Counted from the first letter of the stretch, positions 43,581 to 52,950 are shown. The stretch is 64,000 nucleotides of DNA from Comamonas thiooxydans (GCF_002157685.2 NZ_AP026738.1:1798001-1862000); one strand, 5' to 3'. Made by a program: numbers and translations. Notes: generated from the sequence alone by a model not told the origin.

Positions 43581-44675
43581 ATGGGACGTATCTTGACTCT
43601 CAAAGACGTGGAATCTGCAGTACGCGGCGGTTCCGTTTTCGCATGCGGTGGTGGCGGCTGGGCCGATCATGGTCGCGAACTGGGCACGATGGCGGTGACT
43701 ATCGGCCGCCCCGAACTTGTGGACATGTCCGAAGTGGCTGATGACGCGTGGATCGCCACGGCCGCCGCCATTGGGGCGCCGGGTGGACTGACCGACTGGG
43801 AAATGCTGGGCATGGACTATGTCAAGGCCGCCCGACTGGTGCAGGAAGAGTTGGGAGCGCCACTGCACGGCCTCATCATTGGCCAGAACGGCATGTCCAG
43901 CACGCTCAACGCGTGGCTGCCATCCGCAGTGCTGGGCACCAAGGTGATCGATGCCGTGGGCGATCTGCGTGCACACCCCACTGGTGACATGGGCTCGCTC
44001 GGCCTGGCCAGCAGCCCCGAGCCGATGATCCAGGCGGCCGTGGGCGGCAAGCGCGCCAACAACTCGTACATCGAGTTGGTGGTACGCGGCGCCACAGCCA
44101 AGGTTTCGCCGATTCTGCGCAAGGCCTCTGACATGTCCGGCGGTTTCATCGCCAGTTGTCGCAACCCGATCCGGGCTTCCTACGTGCGCCAGCATGCGGC
44201 GCTGGGGGGCATCAGCCGTGCATTGGCATTGGGCGAGGCCATCATCGCCGCGCAAGCCAAGGGAGGCACGGCCATCGTGGATGCCATCTGCAAGCAGACC
44301 GGCGGAAGCATCATCGGTAGCGGCAGGGTAACGGCCAACACGCTGCGCTACACGGATGAGGCGTTCGACGTGGGCGTGATCGAGATCGGCGAAGGCGCAC
44401 ACAAGCGCCGCATCCATGTGATGAACGAGCACATGGCCGTGGAAGACGCCGATGGCCAGCGCATCGCCACCTATCCGGACGTGATCACCACGCTGGATAC
44501 CAACGGCAACCCTGTGAGTGCCGGCAAGGTCCGCGAAGGCATGGAGATCCTGATCTTCCACGTGGGCAAGAGCCTGATTCCGCTGTCTTCCAGCATCAGC
44601 GATCCGGCCGTGTATCCGCCCGTGGAAAAGGCCCTGGGCATCAACATCAGCAACTACGCACTGGGCAAGGACTAA
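43581..44675 (+). CDS. DUF917 family protein (hydantoinase/oxoprolinase-related)
   Basis: A 364-residue cytoplasmic protein that begins MGRILTLKDVESAVRGGSVF and carries the Gly-rich ACGGGGWADHGRELG motif and LTDWEMLGMDYVKAARLVQE, typical of DUF917. Relatives sit in hydantoin-metabolising clusters beside hydantoinase A/B genes. Here it is two bases upstream of the urocanase homologue and surely co-translated with it. It may act on the (thio)imidazolone product, for example as desulfhydrase, isomerase or ring-opening enzyme; which of these cannot be told from sequence. The ATG at 43581 has GGAG five bases upstream; the in-frame 43539 start does not. Confidence 0.8.
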   Translation: MGRILTLKDVESAVRGGSVFACGGGGWADHGRELGTMAVTIGRPELVDMSEVADDAWIATAAAIGAPGGLTDWEMLGMDYVKAARLVQEELGAPLHGLIIGQNGMSSTLNAWLPSAVLGTKVIDAVGDLRAHPTGDMGSLGLASSPEPMIQAAVGGKRANNSYIELVVRGATAKVSPILRKASDMSGGFIASCRNPIRASYVRQHAALGGISRALALGEAIIAAQAKGGTAIVDAICKQTGGSIIGSGRVTANTLRYTDEAFDVGVIEIGEGAHKRRIHVMNEHMAVEDADGQRIATYPDVITTLDTNGNPVSAGKVREGMEILIFHVGKSLIPLSSSISDPAVYPPVEKALGINISNYALGKD

Positions 44676-44677
44676 AG

Positions 44678-46333
44678 ATGAGCCGCGAAGATTTCAAGGT
44701 ACATGGCGGCAACGAACTGCGCTGCAAGGGCTGGCGCCAGGAAGCGCTGCTACGCCTGATGGAGAACGTGCTGGCTGTGGGCGAAGACCCGGACAACCTC
44801 ATCGTGTACGCGGCCCTGGGCCGCGCCGCGCGCGACTGGCCGTCGCACAACGCCATCGTGCACGCGCTGCGCAACCTGGAAGAAGACCAGACGCTGCTGG
44901 TGCAGTCGGGCAAGCCCATTGGCGTGCTGCGCACGCACGCGGCCGCGCCGCTGGTCATCATGGCCAACTGCAACATGGTCGGCCAGTGGGCCAAGGCCGA
45001 GAATTTCTACCAGTGGGAGAAAGACAACCTGATCTGCTGGGGCGGCCTCACCGCCGGTGACTGGCAGTACATTGGTTCGCAGGGCGTGATCCAGGGCACA
45101 TACGAGATCTTCTCGCGCATTGCCGAGCGCCACTTCAACAACGACCTGCGCGGCCGCTTCATTCTGACGGCGGGCCTGGGTGGCATGGGCGGTGCACAGC
45201 CGCTCGCGGGTGCCATGGCGGGCGCGGCGATCCTGACGGTGGAAATCAACTCCGAGCGCATCGAAAAGCGCATGCAGATCGGTTTCCTGCAAAAGCGTGC
45301 CGACACGCTGGACGAAGCCCTGGCCATGATCCGCGAAGCACAGGACAGGCGTGAGCCCATCTCCGTGGGCCTGCTGGGCAATGCCTCCGAGATCTTCCCG
45401 GAGATCCTGGCGCGCGGCATCACGCCCGATATCGTGACCGACCAGACCTCGGCCCACGATCTGGTGTACGGCTACATCCCCGCAGGTTACACGCTCGACG
45501 AAGTGGCCGAGTTGCGCCGAACCGACATCACGAAGCTGATGAACGCGAGCCGCGAGTCCATCGTGCGACATGTGACGGCCATGGTGGGTTTCCAGGACAA
45601 GGGCTCCGTGGTGTTCGACAACGGCAACCTCATCCGCACGCATGCCAAGCAGGGCGGCGTGGAGCGTGCCTTCGAGATCCCGGTGTTCACCGAAGCCTTC
45701 CTGCGCCCGCTGTTCGCACGCGCCATCGGCCCGTTCCGATGGATTGCCCTGTCCAACGATCCGGACGACATTCGCAAGATCGACGACTTCCTGCTGCGCC
45801 GCTTTGCCGACAACCGCATCGTCGCCAACTGGGTGCGCCTGGCGCGCGAGAACGTGCCCTTCGAAGGCCTGCCGGCGCGCATTGCGTGGCTGGGCCATGG
45901 CGAGCGCACGGAGCTGGCGCTCGAAGTCAACCGCATGGTGCGCGATGGCGAACTGAGCGGACCGATCGCCTTCACGCGTGACCACCTCGATGCGGGCGCC
46001 ATGGCGCACCCGAACATCATGACGGAGAACATGCGTGACGGATCGGATGCGATTGCCGACTGGCCGCTGCTCAACGCCATGCTGACCTGCTCATCCTCCG
46101 CCGATCTGGTGGCCATCCACTCCGGTGGTGGCGGCTACAGCGGCTACATGACCAGCGCCGGCGTCACCGTGGTGGCCGACGGCACCGCACAGGCGGATGA
46201 GCGACTGAATCTCTCGCTCACCAACGACACGGCCAGCGGCGTGCTGCGCTACGCCGACGCGGGCTACGAAGAGGCGCTGGACGAAGTGCAGAAGAAGGGC
46301 ATCGCCCGCATCGACACCTTCGCCCACGCCTGA
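44678..46333 (+). CDS. Urocanate hydratase homologue with altered active-site loop
   Basis: A 551-residue protein of normal urocanase length (E. coli class about 555). The NAD+-binding region is intact: ILTAGLGGMGGAQPLAGAMA, and so is TLLVQSGKPIGVLRTH. The C-terminal loop that reads HHGGGVGMGYSQHAG in canonical HutU is here HSGGGGYSGYMTSAG (His481-Gly495), so the second His and the Gln-His are lost. It should hydrate urocanate or a modified urocanate to an imidazolone-type propionate, probably with altered ring specificity. No hutI, hutF or hutG follows. Confidence 0.88.
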   Translation: MSREDFKVHGGNELRCKGWRQEALLRLMENVLAVGEDPDNLIVYAALGRAARDWPSHNAIVHALRNLEEDQTLLVQSGKPIGVLRTHAAAPLVIMANCNMVGQWAKAENFYQWEKDNLICWGGLTAGDWQYIGSQGVIQGTYEIFSRIAERHFNNDLRGRFILTAGLGGMGGAQPLAGAMAGAAILTVEINSERIEKRMQIGFLQKRADTLDEALAMIREAQDRREPISVGLLGNASEIFPEILARGITPDIVTDQTSAHDLVYGYIPAGYTLDEVAELRRTDITKLMNASRESIVRHVTAMVGFQDKGSVVFDNGNLIRTHAKQGGVERAFEIPVFTEAFLRPLFARAIGPFRWIALSNDPDDIRKIDDFLLRRFADNRIVANWVRLARENVPFEGLPARIAWLGHGERTELALEVNRMVRDGELSGPIAFTRDHLDAGAMAHPNIMTENMRDGSDAIADWPLLNAMLTCSSSADLVAIHSGGGGYSGYMTSAGVTVVADGTAQADERLNLSLTNDTASGVLRYADAGYEEALDEVQKKGIARIDTFAHA

Positions 46334-46461
46334 CGCTTCAGGCTTGCCCGGGAGCGGCCTGACAGCACCCATGCCAACGCATGCATTCCGATGCCGTGCG
46401 GAGGCTGGGTGGCTGGCCGACCCTGGCCTATCCACTCTTCAACCTAACCTCACCCCCCACC

Positions 46462-47811
46462 ATGACCCACCCTACTGTCTCCGCTCATGCAGGAGCCGCA
46501 CAGGCTTCGGTCGGCACCACCCAGCACGCAGCCCATGACGAGCGCTCCAGCAAGCGCGCGGTGATCGCTGCGTCCACCGGCAATGCGCTGGAGTGGTATG
46601 ACTTCACGGTCTACGCGCTGTTTGCCGTCTACATCGGCCAGAACTTCTTCCAGAACGAGAACCCCACGGTGCAGTTGCTGGCGTCGTTCATCGCGTTCGG
46701 CATCGGCTACATCGCGCGCCCTCTGGGGGCGCTCATCCTCGGCTCCTATGGCGACCGCAAGGGTCGCAAGGCCGCGCTCACCATGACCATCATGCTGATG
46801 GCCGTGGGCACGCTGCTCATTGCCATCGCTCCTCCGTATACGGCTATCGGCATTGGTGCTCCGTTGCTCATCGTGGCAGGCCGCGTGCTGCAGGGCTTCT
46901 CCGCAGGTGGCGAAGTCGGCGGTGCGACTGCGTTCCTGGTCGAGCATGCACCACCGGCCAAGCGTGGTCTCTATGCTTCGTGGCTGCAGGCCAGCATGGG
47001 CATCAGCAACATGATGGCGGCGCTGGTGGCCACGGCCGTCACCATGCTCTTTACCACTCAGCAGGTGCATGACTGGGCCTGGCGCATTCCCTTCATCATC
47101 GGCCTGGCCATCGCCCCCGTGGGCCTGTGGATGCGCCGTGCGCTGGATGAAACCCCGCACTTCAAGGAGCAGGCGGAACGTGCCGCGGCTTCCGGCGAAG
47201 CCGAGAAGAAGATGCCCATGCTGCAGGTGCTGCGCGATTGCCCGCGCCAGCTGCTGACGGGTCTGGGTCTGTCCGTGCTGTGGGCTGCTGCGCCCTATGC
47301 ACTCATCATCTACCTTCCCATCTATGTGCAGAAGAACATGGGCTTCGAGAGCTCGCAGGCATTTACCGCCGCGTTCATCGGCAACATCTTCCTGGTGGCT
47401 GGTTGCCTTATCTCCGGCACTCTGTCTGATCGCTTCGGTCGTCGAAACATGCTGCGCTTTGGTGCGATCCTGCTGCTGCTCGGTGCCTATCCGCTGATGG
47501 CCTGGCTGCATGGCAATCACACCACGATGGCGCTGATCATCGTGCAGTCAGCCATGTGCTCCATGGTGGCCCTGTTCGTGGGTGCCGCGCCCGCCGCGCT
47601 GTCCGAGATCTTCCCGACCGCGGTGCGCTCCTCGGGCATGTCCCTGTCGTACAACGCGGCCGTGACGGTGCTGGGCGGCTTTGCGCCCGCGCTACTCACC
47701 TGGATCACCTACAAGACCGGTGTGGCCTATGCCCCGGCGCTGTATGTAATGGCGGCGGCCGTGGTGGCGCTCATCGCCATCAGTTTCCTCCCCGCACGCA
47801 GCGAAGACTGA
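46462..47811 (+). CDS. MFS transporter, metabolite:H+ symporter (MHS) type
   Basis: A 449-residue protein with 12 predicted membrane helices. It has the MHS signatures ASTGNALEWYDFTVYALFAV, GSYGDRKGRKAALTMTIMLM and GRVLQGFSAGGEVGGATAFL. The family imports organic acids and betaines (proline/betaine, citrate, alpha-ketoglutarate types). In this cluster it would take up the product of the periplasmic lyase, such as a urocanate derivative, or the intact betaine. The ATG at 46462 opens the conserved reading; an earlier in-frame start at 46381 adds 27 poorly supported residues. Confidence 0.88.
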   Translation: MTHPTVSAHAGAAQASVGTTQHAAHDERSSKRAVIAASTGNALEWYDFTVYALFAVYIGQNFFQNENPTVQLLASFIAFGIGYIARPLGALILGSYGDRKGRKAALTMTIMLMAVGTLLIAIAPPYTAIGIGAPLLIVAGRVLQGFSAGGEVGGATAFLVEHAPPAKRGLYASWLQASMGISNMMAALVATAVTMLFTTQQVHDWAWRIPFIIGLAIAPVGLWMRRALDETPHFKEQAERAAASGEAEKKMPMLQVLRDCPRQLLTGLGLSVLWAAAPYALIIYLPIYVQKNMGFESSQAFTAAFIGNIFLVAGCLISGTLSDRFGRRNMLRFGAILLLLGAYPLMAWLHGNHTTMALIIVQSAMCSMVALFVGAAPAALSEIFPTAVRSSGMSLSYNAAVTVLGGFAPALLTWITYKTGVAYAPALYVMAAAVVALIAISFLPARSED

Positions 47812-47856
47812 CAGAAAACTTCCGGCTTTCTCCACTACCTGAACCATAACAACGAT

Positions 47857-49002
47857 ATGAAGAAAACAAACAGTCGCCGTTCATGGCTTGGCCGGATCAT
47901 GTTCGCTGCAATGTTCGCTATCGCTGGCACGGGTTGCTCCCTGACGCAGCCTGCGAAGACCGATGCAGCAACTGGCAAGGCCACACCGTCGCAAAACACT
48001 GCCGCCGCCGAACTGGTGCTGCTGGGTGTGGCGGGTGGGCCCACCTGGTACGGAAAGGAATCGCCCCATGGCATTTCCTCCGCGCTGGTGGTGGATGGCA
48101 AGGCGTACATTGTCGATCTGGGCTCCGGTGCCTATCGCCAGTTGCGCCGTGCAGGCATCCAGCCGGGCAGCGAAGCGGCCGTGTTCTTCACGCATCTGCA
48201 TACCGACCATGTGATCGACCTCGCCAGCATGCTCATGTACGACCCGAGCGCGCGCCGCCGCGCCAAGGCGCAGTTGGAGATCTTCGGCCCGGGCCGTCGT
48301 GGCGTGCTGCCGCCGCTGGCCGATGGCATGAAGGGCGATGTGGTGGTGCACCCCGAGAACCCGAATGCCGGCACGGCCGACCTGGTCGATGCCATGCTGG
48401 GGGGCATGGCAGCGGATCTGAACATCCGCGTGCGCAGCGAAGGCGTGCCGGATGTGCGCCAGTTCTTCAAGGCGCATGACATTGCCTTGCCGGCAGGTCT
48501 GTTGGTGGATCCGAACACCAATCCGGCACCCCCCATGGAACCCTTCAAGGTATGGGAAGACGCCCGCGTGAAGGTCAGCGCCATTCTGGTGCCGCATGGT
48601 CTGGTGTTTCCCAACTTCGCCTATCGCTTCGATACAGTGCACGGCTCGGTGGTGTTCTCCGGCGATACAGCAGCCAGCGAGAACCTGGTGAAGCTGGCAC
48701 GTGGTGCCGATGTGCTTGTGCATGAAGCCATCGACCCGGCGTGGGTGAGCCACATCGTTGGTCCCAAACCCTGGGATGCCCGCCAGCAGGCGCTGGCGAA
48801 GCAATTGCTGGAAGCCCATGCCACGCCGCGCGAAGTGGGTGAGATAGCCACGCGTGCCGGTGTCGCGCGACTGGTGCTGTCGCACCTGGTGCCGGGCGAT
48901 GCTCCGCGTGACCACTGGGAGCAGGCACGCGACACCTTCAAGGGCCCGGTCGTCGTGGGCGAAGATCTGATGCGCCTGCCGATCACCAAGGCGGGCCGCT
49001 GA
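47857..49002 (+). CDS. Exported metallo-beta-lactamase-fold hydrolase
   Basis: A 381-residue protein. Residues ~12-26 are hydrophobic and end in GTGC (Cys27), a weak lipobox, so it is exported and perhaps lipid-anchored. The MBL metal motif FFTHLHTDHVIDLASML is intact, with later ligands in LVPHGLVFPN, VVFSGDTAASEN (Asp) and LVLSHLVPGD. It resembles RNase Z/arylsulfatase-like MBL hydrolases. It lies between the transporter and the periplasmic lyase genes, which suggests a periplasmic step on the same substrate family. Confidence 0.82.
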   Translation: MKKTNSRRSWLGRIMFAAMFAIAGTGCSLTQPAKTDAATGKATPSQNTAAAELVLLGVAGGPTWYGKESPHGISSALVVDGKAYIVDLGSGAYRQLRRAGIQPGSEAAVFFTHLHTDHVIDLASMLMYDPSARRRAKAQLEIFGPGRRGVLPPLADGMKGDVVVHPENPNAGTADLVDAMLGGMAADLNIRVRSEGVPDVRQFFKAHDIALPAGLLVDPNTNPAPPMEPFKVWEDARVKVSAILVPHGLVFPNFAYRFDTVHGSVVFSGDTAASENLVKLARGADVLVHEAIDPAWVSHIVGPKPWDARQQALAKQLLEAHATPREVGEIATRAGVARLVLSHLVPGDAPRDHWEQARDTFKGPVVVGEDLMRLPITKAGR

Positions 49003-49133
49003 CGAAAGCCATGAAGGGGCTGCCAATGGGTGGCTCTTTCACTGGGTGCCATGCATGGGGCATGGAAATGATGCAAGGCCCGCACGCATGGCCTTGGCGT
49101 TGTATTTCTTCATTTTTCAGAACGGCTCACAAC

Positions 49134-50789
49134 ATGAACTCTCTTCGCTGCTTTTTGCCGCGTGTGCCTCTGCGCACCCTGACACTGGCTGTTTTGGCCA
49201 GCCTGAGCTTGCACGCCCATGCCACTGTCGAACTCGACGGCCGCAATGCCACGCCGGAGGTCATCACCCGCATCACTCTGGGCGAGCCCGTGCAGGTGGC
49301 GCCCGCCGCCATGGTGCGTGTGAAGAAGGCACATGAAGTGCTCATGGCCGCCGCCGCTGCCGGCCAGAAGATCTACGGCCTCACGGTGGGCGTGGGCCAG
49401 AACAAGGATCGCGACATGGTCGATGCCCACGGCCAGCTCAGTCCGGAGGTGATCAAGGCGTCGCAGGCATTCAACATTGGCCTGCTGCATGCACACGCGG
49501 GTGGCGTGGGTCCTGATGCGCCCGTGCAGGATGTGCGCGCCGCCATGGCTGCGCGGCTCAACGCGCTGCTCGATGGCGGTGCGGGCGTGCAGGCGTCCAT
49601 CGTCGAAGCCTATGTGCAGTTCCTGAACCACGGCATCACACCGGCCATGCCCGCGCTGGGCTCCATCGGTGAGGCCGACATCACGCTGCTGAGCCATATG
49701 GGCACGGCCATGATGGGCGAGGGCGATGTGTACTACGAGGGCCGCAAGCAACCGGCGGCTGAGGTGCTCAGGCAGTTGCACATCCGTCCGATCGAACCGG
49801 TGGGCAAGGATGCGTTGTCCATTCTTAGCTCCAACGCCTACGCCAGCGGCATGGCGGCACTGGCTCTACAGGACATGGCGCACTTCAACCGCGTCTCGCA
49901 GTTAGTGTTTGCTCTCAGCCTGCAGGCGCTCAATGGCAACGTGTCTCCGTTGCTGAAGGATTCGCTGGCACTGCGCCCCTTCCCGCAGACAAAGAAGGCA
50001 GGAGAAGAACTGCGCCATCTGCTCGATGGCTCCAGCCTCTGGAATGCTGATGACAAGCGTGCGCTGCAGGACCCGCTGAGCTTCCGCACCGCCGTTTATC
50101 TGCTAGGTGAGCAGGCATTGGCGCTGGAACAGGCGAATGCACAACTCAACGTGCAATTGAATTCGTCCGACGATAACCCTGGCGTGGCCGTTGGGGCGAA
50201 GCCGGCATCAGACCGCGCACAGGAAAAGCGCGCCTATGTGGAAGGACTAGGGGCGGTGCTGCCGGATGCCAATTTCGAGCCACTGCCGTGGGTGCTGGCT
50301 ATGGAGAAATCGGGGTTGTCGCTGGCGCACAGTGCGCTTGCTTCTGCGCAGCGCGTGGTCAAGCTCAATGATCCGGCCTTTACTGGGCTCAGCCGTTTCC
50401 TCGGCACGGAGCACAGCGTGCATGCCTTTGGCGCCATGGAAAAGCCCGCCATGGCCCTGGCCATGCAAAGCCTGCGCTTGGCACAACCTGTATCGATGAA
50501 CTACCTGCCCGTGGCCGGCAACATCGAGGACGTGGCCACCAACGCTCCCGTTGTGGCCCAGAACTTGCGCCTACAGATCCAGACGGGCTACCAACTGCTC
50601 GGCGTGGAGCTGGTACATGCAGCACAGGCTATCGACCTGCGCCGCGCCAGGGATCCGAACTTCCGCCTCTCGCCCGCGACCGCCGCGCTCTTTGACGCGC
50701 TGCGCAAACAGGTGGCCTTCCTCGATAAGGACCGCGCGCTGACGCAGGATTTCCGCGGCGCTGCCGAGCTGCTGCGCACTTACCGCTGA
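49134..50789 (+). CDS. Exported histidine-ammonia-lyase-superfamily enzyme lacking the MIO triad (ergothionase-like candidate)
   Basis: A 551-residue precursor with a signal peptide (LRTLTLAVLASLSLHAHA). The fold is that of HAL/PAL: YGLTVGVGQNKD (Tyr81, aligned to HAL Tyr53), LLHAHAGGVG, and a C-terminal PVAGNIEDVATNA. At the MIO site HAL has GSVGASGD, but here it reads GSIGEAD (residues 176-182), so no Ala-Ser-Gly and no MIO cofactor. HAL's QDPYSLR becomes QDPLSFR (312-318), replacing the catalytic Tyr by Leu315. It probably eliminates a good leaving group such as trimethylamine rather than ammonia, in the periplasm. The start at 49011 lacks a signal; 49134 gives one. Confidence 0.85.
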   Translation: MNSLRCFLPRVPLRTLTLAVLASLSLHAHATVELDGRNATPEVITRITLGEPVQVAPAAMVRVKKAHEVLMAAAAAGQKIYGLTVGVGQNKDRDMVDAHGQLSPEVIKASQAFNIGLLHAHAGGVGPDAPVQDVRAAMAARLNALLDGGAGVQASIVEAYVQFLNHGITPAMPALGSIGEADITLLSHMGTAMMGEGDVYYEGRKQPAAEVLRQLHIRPIEPVGKDALSILSSNAYASGMAALALQDMAHFNRVSQLVFALSLQALNGNVSPLLKDSLALRPFPQTKKAGEELRHLLDGSSLWNADDKRALQDPLSFRTAVYLLGEQALALEQANAQLNVQLNSSDDNPGVAVGAKPASDRAQEKRAYVEGLGAVLPDANFEPLPWVLAMEKSGLSLAHSALASAQRVVKLNDPAFTGLSRFLGTEHSVHAFGAMEKPAMALAMQSLRLAQPVSMNYLPVAGNIEDVATNAPVVAQNLRLQIQTGYQLLGVELVHAAQAIDLRRARDPNFRLSPATAALFDALRKQVAFLDKDRALTQDFRGAAELLRTYR

Positions 50790-50835
50790 TCGCGCAGAAG
50801 CAACACACAGAAAAAAGACAAAAGGGGCAATGACC

Positions 50836-51807
50836 ATGAAACAACCTATTCGCCCGCTAGCCCTCTGCGTCGCCATCGCTGCTGCTGCCTTGTATGCGAG
50901 TACGGCACAAGCGCAGAGTTCGGTCACGCTCTATGGCCTCATTGACGCCAGCGTGCGCTACGAACACAGCAACAAGGGCAACGTCACGTCCGTGGTCGAT
51001 GGCGCCGATGCCGGTTGGGGTGGAAGCCGCTGGGGCTTTCTGGGATCCGAAGACCTGGGCGGCGGCCTAAAGGTCATCATGAACCTGGAAGGTGGCTTGA
51101 ACATCGACACCGGTACGTTGCGCGGAGGCAAGGTCTTTGGCCGTACCGCCATGGTGGGTCTTGCAAGCTCATATGGCGAGATCACGCTAGGCCGTCAGTA
51201 CAACGCGCTGTACTACACCGGCTCCTGGCACAGTGACCCTACCTATGTCTCCAGTTGGTCGCCAACCGTGGTCCATCAGCTGGACTTCGCCTGGGACAAC
51301 GCCATCGCCTACACGGGCCGTTTTGGCGACTACATTGCCCGCGCCACGTTTGCACCAGGCGAGCAGCACGGCTCCAAGGGCAACCGGCAGGCCGCCAGCT
51401 TGCTGTACAACGGCCACCCGTTCGGCGTGGCAGCAGGTTACGGCAGCGTCAAGGATAAAAACTGGTCCACAGCCAACCTCGGCGCCTATTACGAGATCGG
51501 CAAGCTCACCGTGCAGGCCACCTACTATCGAACGACGAACGAGCCCTACAGCGGCGCCCGCCGCATTACCACGCAGGGTTTGGGAGGCTTCTACCAGTTC
51601 ACGCCCGAGATCGAGCTGACGGCAGCCTTCTGGCACACGAGGAGCGCTCTCGATAGCGGAGTGCTGCGTGAACGGAAGGGCTTGGTGGCTGCTCGCTACA
51701 GCCTTTCCAAGCGTACGCGTCTATATGCTGAGGCCGATCATGCACGGAGTAATGGCGAAATCCGACGTAAAGCTGGAGTCCAGTTGGGAGTTCAGCATTC
51801 ATTCTGA
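50836..51807 (+). CDS. Gram-negative porin of the catabolic cluster
   Basis: A 323-residue outer-membrane porin with signal peptide (LALCVAIAAAALYASTAQAQ), first strand SSVTLYGLIDASVRYEHSN, RWGFLGSEDLGGGLKVIMNL and terminal Phe (LGVQHSF). AAGGGG is best spaced for the ATG at 50836 rather than 50830. It probably admits the cluster's substrate to the periplasm. Confidence 0.9.
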   Translation: MKQPIRPLALCVAIAAAALYASTAQAQSSVTLYGLIDASVRYEHSNKGNVTSVVDGADAGWGGSRWGFLGSEDLGGGLKVIMNLEGGLNIDTGTLRGGKVFGRTAMVGLASSYGEITLGRQYNALYYTGSWHSDPTYVSSWSPTVVHQLDFAWDNAIAYTGRFGDYIARATFAPGEQHGSKGNRQAASLLYNGHPFGVAAGYGSVKDKNWSTANLGAYYEIGKLTVQATYYRTTNEPYSGARRITTQGLGGFYQFTPEIELTAAFWHTRSALDSGVLRERKGLVAARYSLSKRTRLYAEADHARSNGEIRRKAGVQLGVQHSF

Positions 51808-52329
51808 CTCCGAGACCAGCAGGCTGGGATTGTTTTGAAGGTTCACAGAAAGATTGAATTTCAACGCCGGTATCTTGGAGATGGACTTGATTCTGTCCAA
51901 TGCTCCATCGGGTCAACTGTCTGAGTGTTTAACGCCGCTATCAAGCGCCTGCCAGAATGGCCTCAACTTGGCAAAACATCTGGGATGTGAGGTATTGCAA
52001 GCGCTTGTTTTTGTAGAAATTTGATTGTGTTTGCGACTTTGGATCAACACTTTCACAGCAAGTGATGCTCTGGAGGGTGCGTGGATGCTAGGCCTGTGCT
52101 TACGACTTTATTTACCCGGCATAGGTGTTCTGGGTAGAGTCGATCACGCCATCCCTTTCGATGCCAACTTGAACCATCGATGCTTCATGCATTCATGGCA
52201 AGTCAATCCGTTGACAAAGAACAGTGATGATGGCTGCAGCCCTGATTCCAGCCTTCGCGCCCTTTGCAAAGGTTGCGCACGTAAGCGTTCTGTGAGCGAT
52301 AAAGCAGCTCTCAATGGCATCCAGTGTGT
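51808..52329. other. Non-coding stretch after the cluster
   Basis: About 520 bases after the porin gene. Open frames are short and broken and none has a recognisable product. No clear terminator is visible. Confidence 0.4.
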
Positions 52330-52623
52330 GGCCGGGGGCGAGTTCGGCTGCAAACGACACATCGTAGGAGATGCCAGATGCATCACTGCTGGTGATCCTT
52401 GTCAGTGGTGCAAATAGGCCTACTTCATGACGTTCGAAAAGTATCTGGATGCGATGCAACCGTTGCAGACCTGCCGGGGCGGTCACGCAAACGAACGGTA
52501 AAGCTTCACGTCGACCAAGGTTATGACAAAAGACGCTGCCGTGCCTTTTTGAGGCTGCGCGCTATCACTTGCAGGATTGCTAGGCGAGGAGTCGAGAGCT
52601 GCAACGCCGAACGCTGGCCTTGA
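52330..52623 (+). pseudogene. IS5-family transposase remnant
   Basis: In one frame FGCKRHIVGDARCITAG resembles the GSKRHILVDARGIPL segment of IS5-type transposases. After a frameshift, another frame reads PGRSRKRTVKLHVDQGYDKR, RCRAFLRLRAITCRIARRGV and ESCNAERW, the KLHADKGYD...RRRGI..RIARRGVES region. Both ends are missing and the frame is broken. Confidence 0.75.
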
Positions 52624-52950
52624 AAGGCGGCTGGATACCCGAGGTGTTGCTGAAACCGACTGCCGCAATCATCTGTGCATGCTTCGTGGATGGGGCGTGT
52701 GAGCGGCTCTAGGTGAAGAGGTTCTGGCCCAGATCCGATTACTGCATGAGCCGGGATGCTGCCGCAATTGGCACGCATGCGCCAGCACATGCGTGCGGGA
52801 TTTATGCAAAGGTTTCCTAAGCGATCCACATGCATGGCACAAACGCAAGCAGTCACTGAGTCGCAATTCAAGTTGAGTGCCGGTGGTCGAACTCAGGCGG
52901 TCACAGCCAGCGGACTGGTCGGCCGTGGCCAGTTCAATCGGAGTGGACAT
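52624..52950. other. Non-coding decayed stretch
   Basis: About 330 bases between the transposase remnant and the GlxA-type gene. Nothing recognisable; possibly further decayed IS sequence. Confidence 0.35.

Noticed and set aside
44678..50789. Canonical histidine utilisation (hut) operon
   Set aside because: The lyase lacks the MIO triad and the catalytic Tyr and is exported, the urocanase loop is altered, and hutI, hutF and hutG are absent, so simple histidine degradation is not supported.
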